Below are positions 1-6,723 of a DNA stretch of 10,194 nt, piece after piece (position 1 is the stretch's first letter; each line of letters starts with the position of its first letter). The position numbers and the translations under genes were made by a program. Below the pieces are notes generated by a model, which did no database searches, was not told the DNA's origin, and saw only the letters and a list, made by a program, of their open reading frames with translations. The stretch lies in NCBI GenBank assembly GCA_003241215.1, contig QFOL01000150.1, forward strand, positions 1 through 10,194, given 5' to 3'. The stretch comes from Agrobacterium fabrum (GTDB taxonomy: Bacteria > Pseudomonadota > Alphaproteobacteria > Rhizobiales > Rhizobiaceae).

Positions 1-1
1 A

Positions 2-554
2 ATCGAGGCGGAGCGGGAATTCACCGCCAATAGCGCCCACGAATTGCGAACCCCGATTGCCGGTGCGCTGGCGCAGGCGCAGCGGCTGCACGCCGATATC
101 CCCCCGGAGCTTGCGCCACGCGTTGAAAACATCGAAAAATCCCTGCAGCACCTCGCCCACCTCGCCGAGAAACTGCTTCAGATGTCCCGGGCTGAAGCCA
201 GGATCGGGCTTACGGATAAGACAAGCGATCTCATCCCCGTGCTCGAACTCGTTATCGACGATATGAGCAGAACGGCGATAGGGGCGTCTCGCATCCGCTT
301 CACCAATCGCTGTGAAGGCGCCCTGTCCGGCAGGATCGGTCCGGATGCCTTTGGTATCATCATCCGCAACCTTCTCGAAAATGCGCTGATTCACAGCCCG
401 CCGAAAAGCCCCGTGCAGGTGATTGCGGAAACAGACGGCGCGATCCGCGTCGTAAATGCCGGGCCGACCGTCGATCCGGTGGCTTTCCTCTCCCGCAGAA
501 GGTCAGCAGGACGGTTTTGAAGCCCGCGTGATCATTCCTAGCGAAGCCGCCTGA
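2..554 (+). pseudogene. Sensor histidine kinase, 3' part, frame broken by an apparent internal deletion
   Basis: C-terminal half of a membrane sensor kinase of the EnvZ/QseC type; its start and sensor domain lie outside the window. The frame is open from base 2. The phospho-acceptor motif AHELRTP is visible, with His at bases 38-40, followed by the dimerisation helices and the N box NLLENALIHSP at about 368-400. After NAGPTVDP (to about 480) the reading frame becomes unrelated and stops at 518-520. From about 489 a different frame (+1) reads SPAEGQQDGFEARV and on to a stop at 552-554, which is the normal tail of such kinases. The residues that should lie between, the F box and the GxGLGL G2 box of the ATP lid (about 40 residues), are absent. 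Seen: frame change and missing motifs. Inferred: an out-of-frame deletion near 478-492, so no functional kinase. A sequencing or assembly error would look the same. The partner response regulator is probably upstream. Confidence 0.8.
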
Positions 555-568
555 ACGCAAAAAAGAAA

Positions 569-593
569 AAGCCCCGCCGGAAGGGCGGGGCTT
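569..593. terminator. Shared intrinsic terminator between convergent kinase and permease genes
   Basis: Perfect 10-bp stem AAGCCCCGCC / GGCGGGGCTT around a 5-nt GGAAG loop. On the - strand the stem is followed by a T-rich run (complement of the A-rich bases 559-570), so it fits best as the terminator of the permease gene, which ends at 616. On the + strand it is followed by CTTTGCTGGTTTTTG, a weaker tract, and can also serve the kinase gene ending at 554. Confidence 0.8.
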
Positions 594-615
594 TGCTGGT
601 TTTTGTGTAAGCCGA

Positions 616-1847
616 TCAGTCTTCGTGGATATGGCTGTGGTCGCGCGTGTCGCGCATCTTCACGTAAACCACCAGCGACAACGCGATCATGATCGTCACA
701 TACCAGAAGAACCAGTTCTCGTGGCCGATCTGCTTGAACTTCAAGGCTACGAATTCCGCCGTTCCGCCGAATATGGTGTTTGCCAGCGCATAAGGTAACG
801 CCACGCCGAGCGCGCGAATATGGGCCGGGAACATTTCCGCCTTCACCACCGCATTGATCGAGGTATAGCCGGTGACGATCAGCAGGCCGATCAGCACGAG
901 GCCGAAAGCCATGATCGGATCGGTTGTGGTCGAAAGCGTGCTGAAAATGACATAGGTGAACAGCGTTCCCAGGATGCCGAAGCCCACCATCAGCGGTTTA
1001 CGGCCGATCTTGTCCGACAGCGCACCGGCAAGCGGCTGACACAGCATGAAGACAAAAAGCGCCGCCGTGGTAATTTCCGTGGCGCTTTCCTTGCTGAAGC
1101 CCGAGGTGTTGACGAGGAACTTCTGCAGATAGGTGGTGTAGGCGTAAAAGGCGAGCGTGCCGCCTGATGTGAGCGCCATGACCATCAGCGCTTCCCTTGG
1201 ATAGTGCTTGAACAGCGCCCATCCGCTGGACTTCGGCTTGTCGGCAGCGCCGGTCTTGGCATTTTCGAAGGACTGCGTCTCGACAAGGCCGCGGCGGATA
1301 TAAAACACCGCAATCGCCAGAAGGCCGCCAATGAAGGCTGGCCGGAAATAAGCGTCACATACTGGAAGCTGGAGAAGAAACCGCGGCGGTTCTTGCCGGC
1401 CATTTCGCTGAGATAGGTTGCGCTGGCGCCATATTCGCCGCCGACGCTGATACCCTGTAGCAGCCGGGCGAAAACGAGAATGGCCGGTGCGGCGATGCCG
1501 ATCGTCTCATGGCCGGGCGTAACCGCGATCAACAGCGAACCGAGACACATCAGCGTGACGGACAGTGTGAGGCCGGCCTTGCGGCCCTTGCGGTCGGCAT
1601 AGGTGCCCATGAACCAGGCCCCGATGGGCCGCATCAGAAATCCGACGGCGAAAACGGCGGCTGCGCTCAACAATTCTGCGGTCTGGTTTCCGGAAGGGAA
1701 AAACACCGGCGCGAAATAAAGGGTGAAGGCCGAATAGACGTACCAGTCGTACCATTCGACGAGGTTGCCCGCCGATCCGCCGATAATGGATTTCAAACGG
1801 GTTTTCTGGTCCGGCGCGGCGGCGGGACCATTTGCCATAATATTCAC
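616..1847 (-). pseudogene. kgtP: KgtP-like alpha-ketoglutarate permease (MHS/MFS), frame broken by an apparent internal deletion
   Basis: Inner-membrane proton symporter of the metabolite:H+ symporter family; family members normally have 12 helices and about 430 residues. The N-terminal part carries [13 protein letters not shown], the MFS loop motif ADRKGRK and [20 protein letters not shown], all very close to E. coli KgtP. The C-terminal part carries LSDKIGRKPLM, KAEMFPAHIRALGVALPYA and FGGTAEFVAL, also KgtP-like. The two halves are in different frames. The first runs to SGQ (bases 1338-1343) and then leaves frame, ending at a stop at 1185. The second picks up at [16 protein letters not shown] from 1335 downward. 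Against remembered KgtP, about 27 residues (transmembrane helix 5 and the WGWRIP loop) are missing; the open length of 1232 nt needs a deletion of 3n+1 bases, for example 82. Start: GTG at 1845-1847 with GGAG 7 nt upstream is better than ATG at 1863-1865. Substrate is by similarity only. Confidence 0.8.
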
Positions 1848-1924
1848 GGGTAAACTCCAATTCATCTTCGTCTGGAGATGGAAGGGCGAACGGAAGGTGT
1901 GATAATTTGTCGCTCTCGGGGGGG

Positions 1925-1952
1925 TATATACCCGTCATGTTGCGGTGCGCAA
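1925..1952 (-). promoter_or_regulatory. Candidate promoter of the KgtP-like gene, overlapping palindromes
   Basis: Read on the - strand, TTGCGC (complement of 1947-1952) and TATATA (complement of 1925-1930) are separated by 16 nt and look like -35 and -10 boxes. Transcription would start near 1918, leaving a leader of about 70 nt before the GTG at 1847. The -10 box is the centre of the perfect 12-bp palindrome GGGTATATACCC (1922-1933), and the -35 box lies in TTGCG-GTG-CGCAA (1940-1952). A further palindrome, GCAATATTGC, is at 1967-1976. The promoter call is by consensus only; the palindromes are seen directly. Confidence 0.4.
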
Positions 1953-2127
1953 GTTTATACCGCTCCGCAATATTGCCGAAAAACCAGCCATGGCGGCTGA
2001 AGCCCTGCCGATTCCCGGCCTTCCGCCACCCTTTTTTCAGCGGATTTTCGGGTGGAAACCTCAAAAGTAAAACCACCCGACTGTGATCCGCCTTGTAAGC
2101 CGCCCGCGCTCAAACTAAAAAATATCA

Positions 2128-3240
2128 ATGATTTACGATATATCGGACGTCCAGATCGAAAAGCTCCTGATTGCCGCCGCCCGTGCGGGCGAGGCGCTGG
2201 CGCGGCTGGACGAGCGGATCGACCGGTCACCGATGAAACACGGCTTCATCGAAAGACAGGATTTCACCGATGCGATTTCCTCCATGTGGGTGGACGGTGA
2301 ACTCGTCCATATGGAAGATCTGGTGCTGCATGACGCGCATATGGATGTGCGCGCGCCAACCCATGAAATGACGGCGGCGCACCGGATTCTCCGCTCGAGA
2401 CGGCTGATTTTTTCCAATGCCGCCGGCTGGGCCTTTACCGCACCGGGCCTTTCGAGGCTGCGCGGCAGGGCGGCACTTGCCGAAGAGCCGGCGCCTCCCA
2501 GACAATCGCCCGATCACTCCCGCGATGAAGACACCGACGCGGAGGAGGCGGAAACATCGCTGGATGGCGCTTTTTCCGAGCTGGATGCGCTTCTGGCGCG
2601 AAGCGCCGCAACGCTCGATGCGATCACCACCGGCAGCGCGCTTCCGCCAATGCACAGGGAGGAAAGCCATGCGATCATCAACGAACCCGACTGGGACGAG
2701 GATGAGCGGCTGAAAGAATGGTGGGACGTGCATGCGCGGACGGAGGAACTGCCGGCGATTCTTCGCACCGCCATCCTGCTCGACGCCTGGAACATGATCG
2801 AGGTGCTGCAACGCAGCCCCTGGCTTGGCAGGCTTCTGGCCTCCGCCTTCCTGCGTGATGGCGCCGTCACGCCCGATCACCTGCCCGCGCTTAGCACCGG
2901 GCTTCGCGCCGTTCCGCGGGAGCGCCGGCACGCCAGAAACCAGACGCAGCGCCTTCTCGCGCTTCTCGACAGCTTTTATGAAGCGGCACAGGCCACCATG
3001 AAGGAGCACGACCGGCTGAGCCACGCAAGAGAGCGCATGATGCGCAAGCTGGCCGGCAGGCGCTCCTCTTCGCGCCTGCCGGAACTGGTGGAGCTTGTCG
3101 TCTCCCGCCCGGTGGTCTCGGCGGCGATGATCGTCAAGGAGCTCGGCACCACGCCGCAGGGCGCGATCGGGCTCGCCAACCAGCTGGAATTGCGGGAAGT
3201 CACGGGTCGTGGCCGGTTTCGCGCCTGGGGCATGCTGTAG
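2128..3240 (+). CDS. RHE_PE00001-family protein: Fic-like fold without catalytic motif, C-terminal winged helix
   Basis: I recognise the sequence as the RHE_PE00001 family of rhizobial proteins (DUF1612 plus an HTH domain); no function is known to me. 370 residues, no signal peptide or membrane segment. Residues 1-120 resemble the N-terminal domain of Fic AMP-transferases (ALARLDERI, then SSMWVDGELVHMEDLVL). Residues 120-187 are an acidic, low-complexity linker. Residues 188-310 follow the Fic core layout, with ILRTAILLDAWNMIEVLQ leading to LGRLL at 233-237, but where active Fic proteins have HxFx(D/E)GNGR there is only LQRSPWLGRLL. Residues 317-370 match the winged helix that often ends Fic proteins (MIVKELGTTPQGAIGLANQL, then EVTGRGRFRAW). 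The domain parallels are my reading, not a search result. The first ATG in frame is used; no good Shine-Dalgarno is visible. It could act as a DNA-binding regulator. Confidence 0.75.
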   Translation: MIYDISDVQIEKLLIAAARAGEALARLDERIDRSPMKHGFIERQDFTDAISSMWVDGELVHMEDLVLHDAHMDVRAPTHEMTAAHRILRSRRLIFSNAAGWAFTAPGLSRLRGRAALAEEPAPPRQSPDHSRDEDTDAEEAETSLDGAFSELDALLARSAATLDAITTGSALPPMHREESHAIINEPDWDEDERLKEWWDVHARTEELPAILRTAILLDAWNMIEVLQRSPWLGRLLASAFLRDGAVTPDHLPALSTGLRAVPRERRHARNQTQRLLALLDSFYEAAQATMKEHDRLSHARERMMRKLAGRRSSSRLPELVELVVSRPVVSAAMIVKELGTTPQGAIGLANQLELREVTGRGRFRAWGML

Positions 3241-3355
3241 CAAAGGCCGCCCCGACCTTCGCAAGAACCCGGAAAAATGCCGGCTTTTCAGCCTTTTTGC
3301 CGATATGAATTGCCGCAGGAAAGCAGCGATCACGAATCTTAACAAAATTTAACTA

Positions 3356-3383
3356 TTGCGTAGGTCGACGAAGCCGTTATGTT
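3356..3383 (+). promoter_or_regulatory. Candidate promoter of the small XRE gene
   Basis: TTGCGT (3356-3361) and TATGTT (3378-3383) are 16 nt apart in the AT-rich part of the 255-bp gap after the RHE_PE00001-family gene. This would give a leader of about 105 nt. The leader contains GCTGC-GTT-GCAGC (3388-3400), a direct repeat of CCGGCAAC (3416-3423 and 3439-3446), and a hairpin CGGCAA-N7-TTGCCG (3440-3458). Consensus match only. Confidence 0.3.
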
Positions 3384-3495
3384 CCTCGCTGCGTTGCAGC
3401 ACTGATTTTCTTCTCCGGCAACGCGGTCGCATTCGGTCCCGGCAACTTTTCTTTGCCGCCCGCATTTAAGTGTCCATTCTGAGGGAGATGCAATA

Positions 3496-3726
3496 ATGAC
3501 AATTTCAATCTCACAACCCGATTCCGATCACGAAACCGATGCTCCTTTTGCCAAAAAGGTCCTCACCGCGCGCAATCTCGCCGGATACACGGTCGAACAG
3601 CTTGCCGTAACCTGCGGTCTCACCACCAGCGAAATCCGCGCCCTGGAAGACGGCACGGATAGCGATCCGCTGCGCATCCGGCGCGTTGCGGCAGCACTTC
3701 ATATTCCTGTCGAAACCGTCATCTGA
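3496..3726 (+). CDS. Small XRE/Cro-type helix-turn-helix protein
   Basis: A 76-residue protein that is essentially one HTH domain of the XRE (lambda repressor-like) family. Residues 1-20 are polar and probably disordered. Residues 21-76 carry the domain: LTARNLAGYTVEQLAVTCGL forms helices 1 and 2, TTSEIRALEDGT the recognition helix and turn, and IRRVAAALHIPVETV the closing helices. The pattern LxxLAxxxGLTxxxIxxLExG is typical. The start is well supported by AGGGAG 8 nt before ATG. There is no sensor or oligomerisation domain, so it is either a minimal DNA-binding regulator or a partner of another protein. The gene has its own possible promoter and a strong downstream hairpin, so it looks monocistronic. 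Targets unknown. Confidence 0.8.
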   Translation: MTISISQPDSDHETDAPFAKKVLTARNLAGYTVEQLAVTCGLTTSEIRALEDGTDSDPLRIRRVAAALHIPVETVI

Positions 3727-3754
3727 TCCGTCCCTGACGATCAGCAAAATCTCA

Positions 3755-3804
3755 GCGCCGCCGGGGATGATGTTCAAAAGAACATCCGGGCGGCGCGCGT
3801 AGCC
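3755..3804 (+). terminator. Large two-part hairpin after the XRE gene, likely terminator
   Basis: Inner stem GATGTTC / GAACATC (3769-3775 and 3780-3786) with an AAAA loop, and outer stem GCGCCGCC / GGCGGCGC (3755-3762 and 3789-3796), separated by a small asymmetric internal loop. It is followed by GCGTAGCCTTTTGCC, so the T tract is short and 8 nt away. The stem strength argues for a terminator of the XRE gene; the weak T tract leaves a structured-leader role for the cyclase mRNA possible. Confidence 0.55.
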
Positions 3805-3940
3805 TTTTGCCGCCAACCGCTTCCGGAACATTTTCCGCTCCGCTCTCTTAACATTTTCGTTATCCGGCACCACATGGGGTTCACGAGCGACCATTCGGCC
3901 CCGCTTGTGCGAGAGCAGCAACAACCTCCGGAATCCTGCC

Positions 3941-5191
3941 ATGACACTCAGTCTTAACACCGAAGAACCGGTTTCTTCCGCATTGGATGAATTATGGCCA
4001 GCGGAAAAGACGGAAATTCTCGACTGGCTCATCACCGGCACCAAGGATGAACGCTTTATCGACGACATATTCGTCGAGCTTTGCAGCAGGCTGCGCGAGA
4101 GCGGAGTTTCCGTTGCGCGGGGCACGCTCGCTTTCCGCATTCGCCATCCGCAATGGCTTGGCGCGCGCATTTTGTGGAAAGCCGGCCAGCCCGCCGCCGA
4201 AATCGCCACCTATGGCTATGGGTCGGAAAGCACGCCCGAATATCTCAATAGCCCCATCAACGACATTCATCAGGGCGCAACCGAGGTTCGCCACCGGCTG
4301 ACCGGCGAGGAAATCGACCAACCCGGCTATACGATCTACGCGGATCTGCGGGCCGAAGGGCTGACGGATTATTACGCCTGGCCGATCGAGCACACCTTCG
4401 GCAAGCGCCATGTCGCCACATTCTCCAGCGACAGGCCCGGCGGCTTTACGGAAGCGGAAGTCTTCACCCTGAAAAACCTGCTGCCGGCCCTGGCGCTGGT
4501 CAGCGAAATACGCCTGAAAAATCGCATGACACGCACCCTTCTGGAAACCTATGTGGGGCCGCATGCGGGCGAAAAAATCCTCAATGGCGCCACCACGCGC
4601 GGCAGCGGCATGACGGTGGGCGCTGCGATCCTGATCTGCGACCTCAGAAATTTCACCCATATTTCCGACCTTTGGCCACGCGACGATGTGATCGAGCTCC
4701 TGAACGGTTATTTCGACGCCATGTGCGATCCCATCGAGGAATTCGGCGGCGAAATACTCAAATTCATGGGCGACGGGCTGCTGGCGATTTTCCCGCTCAG
4801 CGACCCACAGGCCTGCGAAAACCTGCTGAAGGCCATCGCCAGTGCGCAGAAAGGCCTTGTCGCGCTCAACGAGATCAATCGCCAGAAGGGCCACGATCCC
4901 CTGGGTTATGGCATCGGCGTGCATGTCGGCGATGTCATGTATGGCAATATCGGCTCGAAGACCCGCCTCGATTTCACCGTCATCGGCCCAGCCGTCAACA
5001 TCGCCTCGCGGCTGGAAACGCTGACCAAGGAGACCGGGCGCAACGTGCTTTTCTCCGAAGAATTTGTCCGCATGGCCGGATATCAGGGAAAGCTGGAAAA
5101 TCTCGGCCAATGGCTGCTGCGCGGCCTCGAAACCCCGGTCGAGGTTTACGCCCTGCCCCACAATCCGGTCCTGACAGCGTCGGCCGATTGA
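3941..5191 (+). CDS. Class III adenylate cyclase with novel N-terminal sensory-like domain
   Basis: Cytoplasmic nucleotide cyclase, predicted to make cAMP from ATP. 416 residues from the ATG used here; no membrane segments. The C-terminal cyclase domain spans about 225-405. Metal-binding Asp234 is in LICDLRNFTHIS and Asp278 in KFMGDG. Lys274 (EILKFMGDG) and Asp344 (RLDFTVIGPAVN) are the adenine-recognition pair, favouring adenylate over guanylate cyclase. Transition-state residues Asn353 and Arg357 are in VNIASR. All six positions are canonical, so the enzyme should be active as a homodimer. Residues 1-200 are not a domain I recognise with certainty; the length and position before a linker helix (about 190-215) suggest a GAF-like sensor. 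The ATG has GGAA 7 nt upstream; an in-frame TTG at 3905 without a ribosome site is less likely. Separated from the XRE gene by a strong hairpin, so probably transcribed alone. Confidence 0.9.
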   Translation: MTLSLNTEEPVSSALDELWPAEKTEILDWLITGTKDERFIDDIFVELCSRLRESGVSVARGTLAFRIRHPQWLGARILWKAGQPAAEIATYGYGSESTPEYLNSPINDIHQGATEVRHRLTGEEIDQPGYTIYADLRAEGLTDYYAWPIEHTFGKRHVATFSSDRPGGFTEAEVFTLKNLLPALALVSEIRLKNRMTRTLLETYVGPHAGEKILNGATTRGSGMTVGAAILICDLRNFTHISDLWPRDDVIELLNGYFDAMCDPIEEFGGEILKFMGDGLLAIFPLSDPQACENLLKAIASAQKGLVALNEINRQKGHDPLGYGIGVHVGDVMYGNIGSKTRLDFTVIGPAVNIASRLETLTKETGRNVLFSEEFVRMAGYQGKLENLGQWLLRGLETPVEVYALPHNPVLTASAD

Positions 5192-5199
5192 ATGTCGCA

Positions 5200-5229
5200 A
5201 GGGGCTTTGACGCCGCCCCTATGCTTTTT
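5200..5229 (+). terminator. Intrinsic terminator of the cyclase gene
   Basis: Stem AGGGGC / GCCCCT (5200-5205 and 5215-5220) around a 9-nt loop, then ATGC and five T (5225-5229). It begins 8 nt after the cyclase stop codon and lies before the inositol dehydrogenase promoter, separating the two transcription units. Confidence 0.6.
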
Positions 5230-5303
5230 ACGACAGCGGCCATGCCCGCCATGGAACCTTCCCGAAGGAATGATTCCGGTCGTCTCGATCATCGTCAAAA
5301 CGC

Positions 5304-5332
5304 TTGACACGTCCCCGATGTCGATCTAGCAA
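5304..5332 (+). promoter_or_regulatory. Sigma-70 type promoter of inositol dehydrogenase
   Basis: A perfect -35 box TTGACA (5304-5309), a 17-nt spacer and TAGCAA (5327-5332) as a weaker -10 box. Transcription would start near 5339, about 85 nt before the ATG at 5424, inside the GGAA-N6-TTCC operator. Confidence 0.6.
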
Positions 5333-5335
5333 AAT

Positions 5336-5349
5336 GGAACATATATTCC
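5336..5349. promoter_or_regulatory. Likely IolR operator, GGAA-N6-TTCC
   Basis: GGAA-CATATA-TTCC, extended by one pair to TGGAA-N6-TTCCA (5335-5350). A GGAA-N6-TTCC motif is, as I recall, the binding site described for IolR, the RpiR-type repressor of inositol catabolism genes in Sinorhizobium meliloti, including idhA. Here it overlaps the predicted transcription start of an inositol dehydrogenase gene, the right place for repression. Seen: the motif and its position. Inferred: the regulator, which is not encoded in the window. Confidence 0.65.
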
Positions 5350-5423
5350 ATATCGAAACATTGATTGCATTCATATTCTGTCTCTCCGGGAGTGAGGGAC
5401 GGATGTGAGAAACCGGAGGAAAG

Positions 5424-6416
5424 ATGGTTACGAAATTGGCACTGCTCGGCGCTGGACGGATCGGCAAGGTCCACGCCAAGGCGATCACCACCGACAGCCG
5501 TGCGCAGCTGGTGGCCGTTGTGGACGCCATGGCCGGCGCCGCGGAAGCAATCGCCCGCGAGGCGCAGTGTAAGGTCAGCACCATCGATGAGGTTCTGGCC
5601 GACAAGACGATCGACGCCGTCATCATCTGCACCCCGACCAACACCCATGCCGACCTGATCGAGCGTTTCGCCCGCGCCGGCAAGGCGATCTTCTGCGAAA
5701 AGCCCGTCGATCTCGATGTCGCCCGTGCGGAAGCCTGCGCCAAAGTGGTCGAGGAAACCGGTGCGAAGGTGATGCTCGGGTTCAACCGCCGTTTCGACCC
5801 GCATTTCCAGGCCGTTCACAAGGCAATCGACGATGGCCGTATCGGCAAGGTGGAAATGGTGACCATCACCAGCCGCGACCCCGGCCCGCCGCCGGCCGAA
5901 TATATCAAGGTCTCCGGCGGCATTTTCCGCGACATGACCATTCATGATTTCGACATGGCCCGTTTCCTGCTCGGCGAGGAAGTGGAAAGCGTGTTCGCCA
6001 CCGGTTCCGTTCTCGTCAATCCGGAGATCGGCGCGCTCGGCGATTTCGACAGCGCCAGCATCATCCTGACGACGAAAAGCGGCAGGCAGGCGATCATTTC
6101 GAATTCACGCCGCGCGACCTATGGTTACGACCAGCGCATCGAAGTGCACGGTTCGCTCGGTTCGGCAGCGGCCGAAAACCAGCGCCCGGTCTCCATCGAA
6201 ATCGCCAATGCGGAAGGCTACACCCGCCCGCCGCTGCATGATTTCTTCATGACACGTTATACGGCCGCCTATGCGGCGGAAATCACCGCCTTCATCGACA
6301 GCATCGAAAACAATGTCGCGCCGTCGCCCTCCATCAAGGACGGTCTGATCGCGCTGAAACTGGCCGACGCCGCGTTGAAATCCACCGCTTCGAAGGCGGC
6401 CGTGAAGATCGGCTGA
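5424..6416 (+). CDS. idhA: Inositol 2-dehydrogenase
   Basis: Catalyses the NAD-dependent oxidation of myo-inositol to scyllo-inosose (2-keto-myo-inositol), the first step of inositol catabolism, in the cytoplasm. 330 residues, the usual length of the Gfo/Idh/MocA-type IdhA/IolG enzymes. The Rossmann dinucleotide motif GAGRIGKVH is at residues 9-17, and Asp34 at the end of the second strand (VAVVDA) favours NAD over NADP. EKPVDL carries the catalytic Lys93. FRDMTIHDFDMARFLLG carries Asp170 and His174, matching the Lys/Asp/His triad of B. subtilis inositol dehydrogenase. The ATG is preceded by a strong GGAGG site. The gene has its own promoter and putative IolR box, and no other iol gene is in the window, so it appears to be monocistronic. 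Also named iolG. Related sugar dehydrogenases of the same family are an alternative, but the operator argues for inositol. Confidence 0.9.
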   Translation: MVTKLALLGAGRIGKVHAKAITTDSRAQLVAVVDAMAGAAEAIAREAQCKVSTIDEVLADKTIDAVIICTPTNTHADLIERFARAGKAIFCEKPVDLDVARAEACAKVVEETGAKVMLGFNRRFDPHFQAVHKAIDDGRIGKVEMVTITSRDPGPPPAEYIKVSGGIFRDMTIHDFDMARFLLGEEVESVFATGSVLVNPEIGALGDFDSASIILTTKSGRQAIISNSRRATYGYDQRIEVHGSLGSAAAENQRPVSIEIANAEGYTRPPLHDFFMTRYTAAYAAEITAFIDSIENNVAPSPSIKDGLIALKLADAALKSTASKAAVKIG

Positions 6417-6428
6417 AGCCACAACCGG

Positions 6429-6485
6429 GACGCTGAGCGTCTTGCAGAATCTTCTGTCCGCCGCGCAATCGTTGACGGCGGACAG
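6429..6485 (+). terminator. Pair of hairpins after inositol dehydrogenase, possible terminator
   Basis: The first hairpin is GACGC-TGA-GCGTC (6429-6441) followed by only TT. The second is a perfect 10-bp stem CTGTCCGCCG / CGGCGGACAG (6454-6463 and 6476-6485) with a 12-nt loop and no T tract after it. Together they start 13 nt after the stop codon and may end or protect the transcript. The lack of a U run makes intrinsic termination uncertain. Confidence 0.4.
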
Positions 6486-6600
6486 CCACGCCTGTCCCAA
6501 AGCCCTCGGCAGCGGGCTCACATCATACGAACTCCACATCGACCTGCAGGGCGACGCGGGTCTGCGCGGCGGGAGAGACTCCTTTCAGTCCAAGGACCTG

Positions 6601-6640
6601 GACTGGCTGGATCCCTGTGACAGGCACAGGGATGAGGGGA
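6601..6640. repeat. RIME-like intergenic palindromic repeat
   Basis: A perfect 9-bp stem ATCCCTGTG / CACAGGGAT (6611-6619 and 6625-6633) with loop ACAGG, flanked by GGACTGGCTGG and GAGGGG. The pattern of a palindrome around TGACA-GCACA followed by GATGAGGG matches, from memory, a family of short palindromic elements scattered between genes in rhizobia and agrobacteria (RIME type). The full element may begin near 6580. Family membership and borders need a genome-wide search; the palindrome itself is certain. Confidence 0.5.
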
Positions 6641-6723
6641 AAGCACCGCAAAACTACGTTCCAGCAATCGGCCCTTGAAAAGGCAGCTTCCACACTTGCA
6701 TGGCAGCTATTCGGAAAATAAGG

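Noticed and set aside
1507..2076. 189-codon open frame on the - strand overlapping the permease start
   Set aside because: It overlaps the permease in another frame, and its extension upstream is basic and low-complexity with no domain; the permease frame has the KgtP match and a ribosome site.
2227..3345. 372-codon open frame on the - strand
   Set aside because: It lies antisense to the RHE_PE00001-family gene, is rich in Arg, Gly and Ala, and shows no domain; it is typical GC-rich shadow coding.
3905..3940. TTG start giving the cyclase 12 extra residues
   Set aside because: No Shine-Dalgarno lies before the TTG; the ATG at 3941 has GGAA at 7 nt.
3992..5200. 402-codon open frame on the - strand
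   Set aside because: It lies antisense to the adenylate cyclase, whose catalytic motifs are unambiguous on the + strand.
5253..5277. Second IolR box near idhA
   Set aside because: GGAA and TTCC half-sites are present but spaced by 2 or 3 nt, not 6, and lie upstream of the promoter.
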